Shown: piece after piece, positions 51,401-60,134 of the stretch | Numbering within the stretch: the stretch's first letter is position 1 | How the letters are laid out: each line of letters starts with the position of its first letter | Assembly: GCF_910592395.1 (NCBI RefSeq) | Contig: NC_088321.1 | Coordinates: 3,660,001 to 3,724,000, forward strand | DNA length: 64,000 nt | Reading direction: 5' to 3' | Source of the DNA: Lineus longissimus | Taxonomy: Eukaryota > Nemertea > Pilidiophora > Heteronemertea > Lineidae | Notes under the pieces: model-generated | The model's database searches: none | Told to the model about the DNA's origin: nothing | The model's input: the letters and a program-made list of their open reading frames with translations, nothing else | Made by a program: the position numbers and the translations under genes

Positions 51401-54400
51401 TGCAACCCCAAGATCATATTCTCTGAATGCATCTGCTTCAGGAAAGTTAGCCGTGCACTTCGAGTGTCGTTCGTCAACGTTTGTGCCAGTGGCACCACAT
51501 TTAACTTCAAAACCTTTCGCCCGCATTGCAGCCCCTATCCAGCAGAGTTTTGTTTTAACCTCAATGTCAATGATTTTGTGTTCATCTGTCACATTTTCAA
51601 CACATAATCCAGTCATTGTGCTCGCACAACGGCCCATCTTGTTCCTCGAAGTGAGGTGTAAACTATTATAGCGTCCATCAGCTTGGACATTGATTCCTGT
51701 GTCGTCCTGATTTCTTAGGCGCAGTATCCTTTTCAAGTTCTCGCGTATGTCTGCCATATCGGCCACATTCATTTTAACTGTTTCATCACCAACCTTATTT
51801 GCCTGCTTTTGCATGATACTCCTACAGGGGGGCGGGATTCCCATCATGCTCAGTATGTAACTCATACTCTCGTTGCCAATCATTGTGTCCTGCAACGCAA
51901 TCTGTAATGCAACATTTGGAAGAGCGGCTTTTCGTCCGCGCTTGCCAGTGTCTATGTCCTCAAAAAGTTTATACAATTTCGAATAAAAACCACAGTTTTT
52001 ACACACCACAGTGACTGAACAACACACCCCCTGCTTACGTACCTCTCCATATTTGAATATCGGCTGACAGTTCACGTGATATTCGCTATGGGCCCTGTTA
52101 ACGTCGTTGAGCACATCCATCAGTTTGGTTGTCTGAACAACGAAACTCTCGTGATCATGCTCCATGGTCTCATCTGGTATCTCCATCTCATCATCAGTGT
52201 CTTCTTTCATGTTCAGCCGTAGTAAGTTGACATTCTTGGCAGTACGGTTATTAATATCCGGTATGTGTCTTTTGCCGTCGTGTCCCATCGTTGTGACCTG
52301 TCCGTACTCCTGGGGCGTGAGTCGTCTCCATGTGGGTTGTAGGCCTACTTCTCGTTCGTCGTCGCTCACCACCTCGACACCTCCACTCCGCACATGTCCG
52401 CTCTTGAACATTGTTCTCATTGCTGCATTCGATGCCCTAGCACGCCTCGGAGAACCCCGTTTTCCTATCAATCTCCTCGCCTTTGTCCTCATCTTGTCTC
52501 GTCTTTTCGTATACTTGTCTTTCTTCGCTTAAAATCGTACTCCTAGGAGATGTCTATTTCGGGATGCTTCCTTCAACAGACTGAAAATACACAAGAAAGG
52601 ACAAGAGATTACAAAAGGGTGGATGTTGATAGGACAATAGCGATGACAATGGTTGCTGTTGTGGAAGTGTCAGACTTGGATGTGACAGACAGGGAGATAA
52701 CATATGGGTTAATCTTTTTCTCATTTCACACCTTACTAACAAGCTTTCCATGCTTATAATGCATCATATATTTGTTGTTTTTCAAATTTCAGACAAAGTT
52801 AATATTGTTCGATTTGAAATTTTGACATTTTCAGCATGATACCACTGTCACAACCTTGGAACATCCTTTAAAAAGACAACTTTTTTCCAAAAAATTGAAA
52901 TTTTTGAATATTTCTCATGAATTAAAATTGTTTCAAATTCCTATTTCAGATTGACTGTAGACCACTGGTGATTTGTCGAAGATTCGGTACCATTCGATTA
53001 AGAATTCTACGAGTTAATGAGCTTAACTTGAAGACAGTCTGTAAACAATTTGAAGACGAAATATAAGGTAGGTTGTCCGTATCGGACAACATTTTAAAAC
53101 GTTAATAGCTCGCTCAAATCAAGTTCATTTTTGATGAAACTTGGTTATGTTAGTCAAGACATCTCAAATGCTTGGGAAAAGGCATATTTCATTGATATCT
53201 CAAGATTATCCCTCTTCATTGAGACAAGACCACTAATGAATATTCATAGGTTGGAGGGTCCAGGCCTATCTATTAGACGAGTGCATGTTTTTTACTCTCA
53301 AGTACATATTTGGAGAGGTATTGAAAAAATATTTGCTGTGGCAAGTCTACAGATATAAATAAATTGTTTGGTAAAAAAAATAATTTTGAATTTTGACAAC
53401 CTGGCCATAGGGGGGGTGGTTCAAATTTGGAGTGAAAATGGCCGAAATGGGTAAAAATGTCCACTTGTGTCAAACTTGTCAATTTTAAAAAAAATTTCCG
53501 TGGTCAATCACCAATTTCCATCGCACCAGTTACTCGCAAGACTAACCCGTATATCATATCCGAATTTCAGTTTCACAGCTCCACGCGTTCTTTAATGGCA
53601 GGCATTTTAAATAACTGGAAATGGCTTGGAAAATCAATTGTGGTCTTGTCTCTATTTAGAGGGTTTTGGGTTACAGGTCAAAAATAGTAAATGAGCTCTG
53701 AAATCCACAAAAACCGTTTGAATTGGCTGAAATGTGTTGAGAATGTGTGGACATATCATTGAAATTGGAAAATGTGGAAAAAAAGAAAATTCTCAAATTT
53801 AACCCCCCCCTGGCCTACAGGGCTTTTAAGTGAAAATGCCAAAAATTGAAATTTTCAAAAAATTTCAAATAATTTCAAATTTTTCTACTTTTTTGGGCTA
53901 GATATGTTTCATAACAATCATCAATTGTGAATAGTAATGAAAGTGTTGATTGTTTTGCATGTTATTTTCATTTTGGGAGGTGTCGGGCACAGAGCACGCT
54001 GGGTGGCAGGGTACCAAGCTTTCACTAATTTTTTTATTTCAGCAGGTGAATTCAAGAGAAAAGTATCTGAATTACGAGCAAGAATATTAGCAAAGACTAA
54101 AAGTAATGGTTTTTGTTTGAATTGGGAGGGGGCTAAACAAAAAAAGAGGGGGGTAACATACGGGTTTGTTAAAGTAAGTTTTTTAGATAAGCCGGTCACA
54201 ATGACGGCACACCGGGCAATGTTTTTGTGTGACCATGATGAATTGAAATTCAAAACTGGCGCAGGTTATCATATAAGTCATCTTTGTCATAATCCTCTGT
54301 GCGTGAAAGTCGAGCACTTGACAATAGAAAGAGGAAGGGTCAATCAAAGTAGAAAAAGGTGCAATGCCAAGAAAGTCTGTGCAGGCCATGGCAACCGCCC

Positions 54401-57400
54401 TAAATGCATTTTTCCTGGTAAGCTATATGTTGAAGTTGAAAGAAAATATCATTATATTGAATTGACATTTGAAAGTTTTCTTACCGCGATGGCAACCTCT
54501 TGGATGTCTTGGTGGCTGGTTGGATCTTGAAGGATCGCCGAAAGTAGGAGTGGTCGTAGTTTCTGCTGTTTGGGTCGAGACATTTCCACTCTGGTACAGG
54601 CGGTCTGTCTCGTCGTGCAACAGCCTTCTTGACAGCCTTCCTTCGCAAGTCCGGCATTGTTATCATCACATGTTTCTTGTAGTCACCACCCCTGGTTTTG
54701 TTTTTCTTTTTGGTGAAGTAATCTGTTGCCCTGATGTTTTTCAAAACACCAGCTAACTTCTGGTGTCTAGCACTGCGTTGGTACCTGACTGTGTACTGCC
54801 TGTTCATTGCAATTCTGTCCAGTGCTTTCATTGGGCGGCAACAAGTATCGACTTCGATGTTGAACCACTTTAGTTTCCGTCGCCCGCTCTCGGCTATGTT
54901 ATGGTTCATTCTGTGGGCTGCTGAATGGATACGAGGGGTTGAGTTTCTGCTCCTGGTCACAATCTTAGGATCGCTGGCCGACAGACCTCGATTCTTGGAC
55001 TCGACCCCCTGGGTTGTCACGCCAAGACTCAGCTGTTGCAACGCTCCTTTACTAAGGCATACCTCCAAAACGAGATGTACCAAGTTCTTGTCAATCACTG
55101 TCATTTTAAACTTGGGAATCTCACCGTAAGATGACCATCGTGTTGATTTGTGCCACCAAGAACCAGTTGTGCCTGAGCACAGTGAGAATTCGTTCTGTGG
55201 ACAACCAGTGCAGTCACCACCATAACAGTTCACAACACAGGCAACAGTGTCATACAGGTATCCCATGATCCTGTCAAGATCACCGTTGCAGCGCTTGAAT
55301 AGAGATTGCAAAATCTTGGATGACCTTACCCTAAGATCATTCAGAAACGTTGTTTTTAACAGTGTTCTCTCCTCAGCAGTACGTCCCGGGAACATACCTT
55401 TACTGAATTCAGCTCTATGTCCTGCACGCGTCTGGGCTTGATGCAAATGTATAGAGTCAAGTTGATGCTTCACCGTGAACAAGCCGCCGAAGAGCTTTTT
55501 TGTTGCATCAGTTAGACCTTTGAATGAACTGGAATCACCATCTGTAGTCAAATGTTCTACATGTAGGCCCTGTTTCTCAAAAGTCTCGGCAAATGCAACC
55601 CCAAGATCATATTCTCTGAATGCATCTGCTTCAGGAAAGTTAGCCGTGCACTTCGAGTGTCGTTCGTCAACGTTTGTGCCAGTGGCACCACATTTAACTT
55701 CAAAACCTTTCGCCCGCATTGCAGCCCCTATCCAGCAGAGTTTTGTTTTAACCTCAATGTCAATGATTTTGTGTTCATCTGTCACATTTTCAACACATAA
55801 TCCAGTCATTGTGCTCGCACAACGGCCCATCTTGTTCCTCGAAGTGAGGTGTAAACTATTATAGCGTCCATCAGCTTGGACATTGATTCCTGTGTCGTCC
55901 TGATTTCTTAGGCGCAGTATCCTTTTCAAGTTCTCGCGTATGTCTGCCATATCGGCCACATTCATTTTAACTGTTTCATCACCAACCTTATTTGCCTGCT
56001 TTTGCATGATACTCCTACAGGGGGGCGGGATTCCCATCATGCTCAGTATGTAACTCATACTCTCGTTGCCAATCATTGTGTCCTGCAACGCAATCTGTAA
56101 TGCAACATTTGGAAGAGCGGCTTTTCGTCCGCGCTTGCCAGTGTCTATGTCCTCAAAAAGTTTATACAATTTCGAATAAAAACCACAGTTTTTACACACC
56201 ACAGTGACTGAACAACACACCCCCTGCTTACGTACCTCTCCATATTTGAATATCGGCTGACAGTTCACGTGATATTCGCTATGGGCCCTGTTAACGTCGT
56301 TGAGCACATCCATCAGTTTGGTTGTCTGAACAACGAAACTCTCGTGATCATGCTCCATGGTCTCATCTGGTATCTCCATCTCATCATCAGTGTCTTCTTT
56401 CATGTTCAGCCGTAGTAAGTTGACATTCTTGGCAGTACGGTTATTAATATCCGGTATGTGTCTTTTGCCGTCGTGTCCCATCGTTGTGACCTGTCCGTAC
56501 TCCTGGGGCGTGAGTCGTCTCCATGTGGGTTGTAGGCCTACTTCTCGTTCGTCGTCGCTCACCACCTCGACACCTCCACTCCGCACATGTCCGCTCTTGA
56601 ACATTGTTCTCATTGCTGCATTCGATGCCCTAGCACGCCTCGGAGAACCCCGTTTTCCTATCAATCTCCTCGCCTTTGTCCTCATCTTGTCTCGTCTTTT
56701 CGTATACTTGTCTTTCTTCGCTTAAAATCGTACTCCTAGGAGATGTCTATTTCGGGATGCTTCCTTCAACAGACTGAAAATACACAAGAAAGGACAAGAG
56801 ATTACAAAAGGGTGGATGTTGATAGGACAATAGCGATGACAATGGTTGCTGTTGTGGAAGTGTCAGACTTGGATGTGACAGACAGGGAGATAACATATGG
56901 GTTAATCTTTTTCTCATTTCACACCTTACTAACAAGCTTTCCATGCTTATAATGCATCATATATTTGTTGTTTTTCAAATTTCAGACAAAGTTAATATTG
57001 TTCGATTTGAAATTTTGACATTTTCAGCATGATACCACTGTCACAACCTTGGAACATCCTTTAAAAAGACAACTTTTTTCCAAAAAATTGAAATTTTTGA
57101 ATATTTCTCATGAATTAAAATTGTTTCAAATTCCTATTTCAGATTGACTGTAGACCACTGGTGATTTGTCGAAGATTCGGTACCATTCGATTAAGAATTC
57201 TACGAGTTAATGAGCTTAACTTGAAGACAGTCTGTAAACAATTTGAAGACGAAATATAAGGTAGGTTGTCCGTATCGGACAACATTTTAAAACGTTAATA
57301 GCTCGCTCAAATCAAGTTCATTTTTGATGAAACTTGGTTATGTTAGTCAAGACATCTCAAATGCTTGGGAAAAGGCATATTTCATTGATATCTCAAGATT

Positions 57401-60134
57401 ATCCCTCTTCATTGAGACAAGACCACTAATGAATATTCATAGGTTGGAGGGTCCAGGCCTATCTATTAGACGAGTGCATGTTTTTTACTCTCAAGTACAT
57501 ATTTGGAGAGGTATTGAAAAAATATTTGCTGTGGCAAGTCTACAGATATAAATAAATTGTTTGGTAAAAAAAATAATTTTGAATTTTGACAACCTGGCCA
57601 TAGGGGGGGTGGTTCAAATTTGGAGTGAAAATGGCCGAAATGGGTAAAAATGTCCACTTGTGTCAAACTTGTCAATTTTAAAAAAAATTTCCGTGGTCAA
57701 TCACCAATTTCCATCGCACCAGTTACTCGCAAGACTAACCCGTATATCATATCCGAATTTCAGTTTCACAGCTCCACGCGTTCTTTAATGGCAGGCATTT
57801 TAAATAACTGGAAATGGCTTGGAAAATCAATTGTGGTCTTGTCTCCGATCCACGGCCAAGGGAAAATCAAGTCATCAAAAAAGTTAGATTTTTCGCATCA
57901 AATCATAGTTATTAGTACTTTTCTGCTATGAAATAAGTCTTCAGACAATAAGCTATCATTTGAATAATGAAAAGTGCTGTTTTGATGGGGAAAAATAGGG
58001 TTTTTTAAACCAAATAGCCGGCACCGATCTTCCAAAATTAGCGATGGTTTCAAAACAGTCTCCCAGATATGGGGCAATCTCTTCATTATCATAATGGGAT
58101 TTGGAGGCATGTTTACAGATTTTACAAGTTCGAGACCTGTAATACCTAAAACTCGTATAGATCCCCATAGATCCCCTCTATTTGTCGAGTTAGCGCCCCT
58201 GTAAGATCATGCATTTTCGGACACTAGAACGAAATCTTCCTGCGGATATCGCGGTTTCGGTGATGATATAAGGAGAAATTGACTGTTCTTAGAGTTGTAT
58301 GGGACAGAAATGAGTTCATACTTCATGAATACATGAATATATTATGATATGGGCGGGCTTCTAAGTCAAAACAATAACAAACTCAACTGCATATCTACCG
58401 TGTATCGCGTAGTGCATTGCCTAGTGTATTTCGTAGTGTATTTTAGCGGAGACATTATTTCCCATTATTTGCGCACTTTGGCCACGCCAAACGTCTTTTT
58501 TATTCGTGGAAGTTAATCTGCTCTGTAAATTTTATTCTACACAGGAAGAATCCATACTAGGTATTGCAATATTTCATGTCTATTGGTGTTTTTGTGTACA
58601 GGAGCGCACCAGACAGTGAGACGTGGAGATGTGTTCAGTGCTGGTGCTGTCAGTAGACTGAATCTGATTGGCCATAGCGATCATTAATATGGGTCGGGAT
58701 CACGTGATGTGACGTCACCGCAATATCCTCCTTGGACTATCGCAAAACGATTTTTCAAAACTCAGAATATTTCGATGCTTTAGATGCGTTTTTATGACTC
58801 CAGCTCCTCCCTCTCTGGGAGCTGGAGTTAGTATTGTTTTCGCTCAGGTTTCTCGTCCAATCACGTGACCTCTCCAACACTCGATAATGCACTCTTTTCG
58901 TCCACGTTTTAGGCCAATCTTCGGCATGAACATGAAATCTAATAAGCGCAGTACTTAAATCAGATGTTTCTCTCGCCTTGAAAACATTCCTGGGTAAAAT
59001 CCATTGAGATTAGCCGAGTTAATCTACTTTTTCCGTGATTAAAATCTCTGCCGCTGAATTCTATAAATAGAAACTATTAACATCGCGGCAGTGTGGTTCC
59101 CATTGTGCGCCCTCCCACTTCACACCATGTCTGCAAGTTTTACGGAGAGGGAGGGCGTGCGGTAAGAAGAATGGCCAAAATGACGTCACGTTTTCCTGGC
59201 AATGCCTCTTGCCGGACCAGTCAAGCATTGGGAAAGCATCTTTAATTCTCAATGCTATTTCAATTTCATCTCAAACATGTCTTTTTACAGACCCACCCCT
59301 TACACAGACAATGGGTAACATCAAGTCTTCTGTTTTCAAAGTGTTGGAGAAAGTGTTTTAGGCCTACCTCAGTAGCTGAACTGATAAAACACTGTCCAAG
59401 ATCAGCAAAGCAGCAACTGAGAATGGTGTCAACAATGTTTTTAACAGAAACAAGCCTCAAACACTTTCCCCAACACTTTCAAACCCAAGACTTAACCTCA
59501 CCCAGTGAGTGATGCACTCTGAACTATACTTACCAAGAACTGTCTCCACCCTCATTCTCTGGCTAGGATAATGTAATCCATACAACAGTTTACTATCGCT
59601 AGGATAACCCAATGCTCCCTCCATCCAATACTCGGGGGCCCATTTAATTTGCTGTTAAGCAGATTTCTCAATCTAGTTTGTAGTTGATGTCACTAGTTTC
59701 TCTGCGCTGTGAGAGGTAGTAAGCCTTTCCACAGCCAGCCAGTGGGAGGGGCTTTCTCCTATAGATCCACCGGCAAAGCTGGTGTTATGATTTGAGTGTG
59801 TTTCTCTCGTGCTCGCTACCATCACTTAGTTGGAGTGCACAGTCTAACCAGGTGGTGTCCGTCCGCAAAAATCATTATAAGAGATCAGCTTCAGTACGAT
59901 GCTACCAGTGGTGGCACATGGTGGCAGACAGAGGTATTATCCTCCTGGCCAGGTGATTACCAGGCCATGGTCGTCTCTTTAACCCACCCCTCCCATTACT
60001 GATAATGTCTTCCTCTGTTTCAGGCTCCAGTACAGAAACGAAAACGAAAAGGTGGCAATCGAAAAAAGACATTCAAATCACATAACGACCATTTAGGAAA
60101 CTTGTTAGAAGACTATTCAAACGTGGACAAGTGA
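36433..60134 (+). CDS. GTF2E2: Transcription initiation factor TFIIE subunit beta
   Basis: Exons: 36433-36574, 38266-38345, 39716-39823, 42943-43128, 47070-47166, 47469-47584 and 60024-60134. They total 840 nt, 279 aa plus stop, with all phases consistent; the family's usual length is about 290 aa. TFIIE beta works with TFIIE alpha in the RNA polymerase II pre-initiation complex, recruiting and stimulating TFIIH. Visible parts: start [17 protein letters not shown]; basic linker; winged helix 1 ([47 protein letters not shown]); winged helix 2 ([56 protein letters not shown]); [20 protein letters not shown]; and a basic C-terminus ending EDYSNVDK. The ATG directly follows an AG acceptor (TTCTTTTTCTAG), so an untranslated first exon exists upstream. 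The last intron is 12.4 kb because of nested transposons. Five of the twelve internal splice sites carry tandem copies in the adjoining intron. Confidence 0.97.
36575..37235 (+). repeat. 165-bp array starting exactly at the GTF2E2 exon-1 donor, 4 copies
   Basis: GTAAGCACCCTACCCTTG occurs at 36575 (the genuine donor), 36740, 36905 and 37070, exactly 165 bp apart. Every copy therefore begins with an intact GTAAGC preceded by G. Confidence 0.95.
37470..37935 (+). mobile_element. tRNA-derived SINE, interrupted copy
   Basis: A-box-like TAGCCTAGTGG at about 37487, then GAACCCAGGATTTGTGTTC and a diverged body, an internal insertion of about 250 bp with AGACAACCAATACC / GGTATTGATTGTCT inverted ends, then GTTTATGCCAGGGCAAG and GTGAGAAACATGAGTAGC. 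Confidence 0.65.
38465..39100 (+). mobile_element. tRNA-derived SINE with intact A and B boxes
   Basis: TAGCTGAGTGG (A box) and GGTTCGATCCC (B box) sit at tRNA-like spacing, followed by the family body. It is interrupted at 38711-38930 by an unrelated insert before the tail with GCACGCATGAACGCTCATCC. It lies in the GTF2E2 intron after exon 2. Confidence 0.8.
39808..41237 (+). repeat. 110-bp array carrying exon-3 3' ends and donors, 12 extra copies
   Basis: ATGGCTATTGACCGAG followed by GTAGGT recurs every 110 bp from 39918 to 41128, after the true exon end at 39823. Each unit also carries TGATATTTGATGAAAT, a degraded copy of the exon's own ATTGATGACATTC. The last unit retains more of it (GAAATTCTTGTTGAGACCAA, compare exon GACATTCTTGACGAAACAAA). 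So the founding event was a duplication of the whole exon followed by an internal deletion. Confidence 0.95.
41462..41627. mobile_element. pogo/Tigger-like MITE
   Basis: It starts TACAGTGGAACCTCCCTTAG and ends GAGAGGTTCTACTGTA, 166 bp including flanking TA. The interior modules are typical. This is close to a minimal complete copy. Confidence 0.85.
42241..42942. repeat. pogo-like MITE plus 188-bp repeats carrying the GTF2E2 exon-4 acceptor
   Basis: A MITE (42241-42464) is followed by repeats with CCCTTGTAGGCCCTCGTCAA. The acceptor AG lies at 42566, 42754 and 42942 (genuine), 188 bp apart. The two decoys carry the first 16 bases of exon 4 (GCCCTCGTCAACAATC) before running into MITE sequence. 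Confidence 0.9.
43640..45475 (+). repeat. 64-bp tandem array, about 28 copies, with a B-box-like motif
   Basis: The unit is CTGCAATAAGGCCCGGGTTT, GATCCCCTTCTCAAGGAACT, GTGTGGTCAACACTGCTTCC and TACC. GGGTTTGATCCCC resembles a tRNA B box, suggesting a seed from the 3' half of a tRNA-like SINE head. It lies in the GTF2E2 intron between exons 4 and 5. Confidence 0.95.
45476..46170. other. Intronic stretch, no gene seen
   Basis: 45780-45890 matches the dispersed repeat at 15228-15330 (GAGGGTCTGTCGGATGAGAC). Otherwise nothing was recognised. Confidence 0.4.
46172..46514. mobile_element. pogo/Tigger-like MITE with internal duplication
   Basis: The left end is GGTACCTCCCTTAGCGG and the right end GAGAGGTTCTACT. 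The CTTTGGTCCCAAATTG / TTCAATTTGACCTCTC module is present three times in tandem. Confidence 0.75.
46780..47075 (+). repeat. 45-bp array ending in the GTF2E2 exon-5 acceptor
   Basis: The unit GAAAGCCTGTTCAATCTTAC, TTTCTACCACAATT and TCTCATGAATT recurs every 45 bp (46816, 46861, 46906, 46951, 46996, 47041). The final unit reads CTTACTTTCTACAGCAATTG, which is the genuine polypyrimidine tract, acceptor and exon start. The other units have CCA or TCA in place of CAG. Confidence 0.85.
47573..48010 (+). repeat. 120-bp array carrying the GTF2E2 exon-6 donor region
   Basis: GCAAAAACAGCAGTAAGTTC (exon end plus genuine donor, 47574) is followed by decayed copies GCAAAGGTTGCAGTAGCTTC (about 47695), GCAAAGGTTGCGATAGCTTC (about 47815) and GCAAAGGTTGCGGTAGCTTC (about 47934), about 120 bp apart. 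The consensus donor is lost in all copies. Confidence 0.85.
48095..48540. repeat. About 135-bp array, interrupted; one more copy at 59670-59800
   Basis: The unit contains TGTAGTTGATGTCACTAGTT, CTTTCCACAGCCGGCCAGTG and CCAAAGCTGGTGTTATGATC. Three to four copies lie before 48541 and one beyond the transposon block, at 59673-59797, so the block probably inserted into this array. Confidence 0.85.
48541..48951. other. Sequence left of the nested transposons
   Basis: It starts with a hairpin (CCCCAGAC and GTCTGGGG around a 6-nt loop) after ATGGGCCCC. GGGGGCCCAT at about 59634-59643 may be the inverse end of an outermost insertion. No ORF of interest. Confidence 0.35.
49744..50337 (+). CDS. His-Cys-box (HNH-type, I-PpoI-like) endonuclease, copy 1
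   Basis: The frame is 197 codons. The informative part, about residues 90-165, reads [15 protein letters not shown], then [20 protein letters not shown], then N-x-SRKRC ... KKVCAGHGN ... KCIF. That is the zinc-binding loop and active-site pattern of His-Cys-box homing-type endonucleases (zf-His_Me_endon family). A strong acceptor (TTTTTTTATTTCAG, ending about 49850) inside the frame and a GTAAGC at about 50225 suggest that the N-terminal hydrophobic 20-30 residues and the last 35 are intron read-through. The frame overlaps the 3' end of the opposing transposase by 50 bp. Presumed role: DNA cleavage linked to the element's movement or copying (inference). Confidence 0.75.
   Translation: MKVLIVLHVIFILGGVGHRARWVAGYQAFTNFFISAGEFKRKVSELRARILAKTKSNGFCLNWEGAKQKKRGVTYGFVKVSFLDKPVTMTAHRAMFLCDHDELKFKTGAGYHISHLCHNPLCVKVEHLTIERGRVNQSRKRCNAKKVCAGHGNRPKCIFPGKLYVEVERKYHYIELTFESFLTAMATSWMSWWLVGS
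50288..52492 (-). CDS. Mutator-like transposase, copy 1
   Basis: 734 aa in one exon; an in-frame stop lies just upstream of the ATG, so the start is secure. Basic N-terminus ([20 protein letters not shown]), two Cys pairs around 160-170 ([11 protein letters not shown]), then the invertebrate Mutator-like transposase signature: [50 protein letters not shown] (probable catalytic Asp), [76 protein letters not shown] and [17 protein letters not shown]. Family placement rests on remembered motif order. The frame is uninterrupted, so it may be functional. Confidence 0.8.
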   Translation of the reverse strand: MRTKARRLIGKRGSPRRARASNAAMRTMFKSGHVRSGGVEVVSDDEREVGLQPTWRRLTPQEYGQVTTMGHDGKRHIPDINNRTAKNVNLLRLNMKEDTDDEMEIPDETMEHDHESFVVQTTKLMDVLNDVNRAHSEYHVNCQPIFKYGEVRKQGVCCSVTVVCKNCGFYSKLYKLFEDIDTGKRGRKAALPNVALQIALQDTMIGNESMSYILSMMGIPPPCRSIMQKQANKVGDETVKMNVADMADIRENLKRILRLRNQDDTGINVQADGRYNSLHLTSRNKMGRCASTMTGLCVENVTDEHKIIDIEVKTKLCWIGAAMRAKGFEVKCGATGTNVDERHSKCTANFPEADAFREYDLGVAFAETFEKQGLHVEHLTTDGDSSSFKGLTDATKKLFGGLFTVKHQLDSIHLHQAQTRAGHRAEFSKGMFPGRTAEERTLLKTTFLNDLRVRSSKILQSLFKRCNGDLDRIMGYLYDTVACVVNCYGGDCTGCPQNEFSLCSGTTGSWWHKSTRWSSYGEIPKFKMTVIDKNLVHLVLEVCLSKGALQQLSLGVTTQGVESKNRGLSASDPKIVTRSRNSTPRIHSAAHRMNHNIAESGRRKLKWFNIEVDTCCRPMKALDRIAMNRQYTVRYQRSARHQKLAGVLKNIRATDYFTKKKNKTRGGDYKKHVMITMPDLRRKAVKKAVARRDRPPVPEWKCLDPNSRNYDHSYFRRSFKIQPATKTSKRLPSR
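53072..53090. other. Perfect 8-bp hairpin near the X-A border
   Basis: GTTGTCCG TAT CGGACAAC, a stem of 8 bp with a 3-nt loop, 131 bp before the next A segment. The same hairpin lies at 57265-57283. Confidence 0.7.
53937..54530 (+). CDS. His-Cys-box endonuclease, copy 2
   Basis: Same protein as the frame 4193 bp upstream, with no difference seen. Same probable splice sites and the same convergent 50-bp overlap with the transposase. Confidence 0.75.
   Translation: MKVLIVLHVIFILGGVGHRARWVAGYQAFTNFFISAGEFKRKVSELRARILAKTKSNGFCLNWEGAKQKKRGVTYGFVKVSFLDKPVTMTAHRAMFLCDHDELKFKTGAGYHISHLCHNPLCVKVEHLTIERGRVNQSRKRCNAKKVCAGHGNRPKCIFPGKLYVEVERKYHYIELTFESFLTAMATSWMSWWLVGS
54481..56685 (-). CDS. Mutator-like transposase, copy 2
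   Basis: Translation identical to copy 1 over 734 residues. Two intact copies in perfect tandem imply very recent duplication or an assembly effect. Confidence 0.8.
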   Translation of the reverse strand: MRTKARRLIGKRGSPRRARASNAAMRTMFKSGHVRSGGVEVVSDDEREVGLQPTWRRLTPQEYGQVTTMGHDGKRHIPDINNRTAKNVNLLRLNMKEDTDDEMEIPDETMEHDHESFVVQTTKLMDVLNDVNRAHSEYHVNCQPIFKYGEVRKQGVCCSVTVVCKNCGFYSKLYKLFEDIDTGKRGRKAALPNVALQIALQDTMIGNESMSYILSMMGIPPPCRSIMQKQANKVGDETVKMNVADMADIRENLKRILRLRNQDDTGINVQADGRYNSLHLTSRNKMGRCASTMTGLCVENVTDEHKIIDIEVKTKLCWIGAAMRAKGFEVKCGATGTNVDERHSKCTANFPEADAFREYDLGVAFAETFEKQGLHVEHLTTDGDSSSFKGLTDATKKLFGGLFTVKHQLDSIHLHQAQTRAGHRAEFSKGMFPGRTAEERTLLKTTFLNDLRVRSSKILQSLFKRCNGDLDRIMGYLYDTVACVVNCYGGDCTGCPQNEFSLCSGTTGSWWHKSTRWSSYGEIPKFKMTVIDKNLVHLVLEVCLSKGALQQLSLGVTTQGVESKNRGLSASDPKIVTRSRNSTPRIHSAAHRMNHNIAESGRRKLKWFNIEVDTCCRPMKALDRIAMNRQYTVRYQRSARHQKLAGVLKNIRATDYFTKKKNKTRGGDYKKHVMITMPDLRRKAVKKAVARRDRPPVPEWKCLDPNSRNYDHSYFRRSFKIQPATKTSKRLPSR
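57850..58735. other. Right part of the outer transposon, non-coding
   Basis: No transposase remains. It contains short dispersed pieces only and ends with the inverted terminus. Beyond it, at 58800-58835, is a hairpin with CTCCAGCTCC and GGGAGCTGGAG. Confidence 0.5.
58743..60023 (+). other. End of the GTF2E2 last intron
   Basis: It contains the displaced 135-bp repeat copy (59673-59797). A module around 59870-59960 (GATGCTACCAGTGGTGGCAC ... ATTATCCTCCTGGCCAGGT) recurs in diverged form at 60600-60665, beyond the last exon. No exon was seen. Confidence 0.45.

Larger units (their letters stand above)
49028..57845. mobile_element. Inner A-X-A-X-A transposon block (Mutator-like transposase plus His-Cys nuclease)
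   Basis: Three 432-bp A segments (49028-49459, 53221-53652, 57414-57845) alternate with two 3761-bp X segments (period exactly 4193 bp). Each A starts GAGACAAGACCAC and ends with its perfect inverse GTGGTCTTGTCTC. CGAT flanks the whole block (49024-49027 and 57846-57849), a 4-bp target duplication. The inverted similarity continues a little into X (AGAGGG after A, CCCTCT before A). The two X copies look identical and encode the same two proteins. The block is inserted in the outer element. Confidence 0.85.
48959..58735. mobile_element. Outer transposon with 27-bp inverted termini and 7-bp target duplication
   Basis: The left end is CCAAGGAGGATACCGCGG then TGACGTCAC. The right end is its inverse, GTGACGTCACCGCAATATCC then TCCTTGG, with two mismatches in 27. 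ACTATCG flanks both ends (48952-48958 and 58736-58742). Without the inner insertion it is about 960 bp and has no visible transposase, so it is non-autonomous. Confidence 0.8.

Noticed and set aside
50541-52532. Plus-strand ORFs across the transposase
   Set aside because: Antisense shadows of the 734-residue transposase frame.
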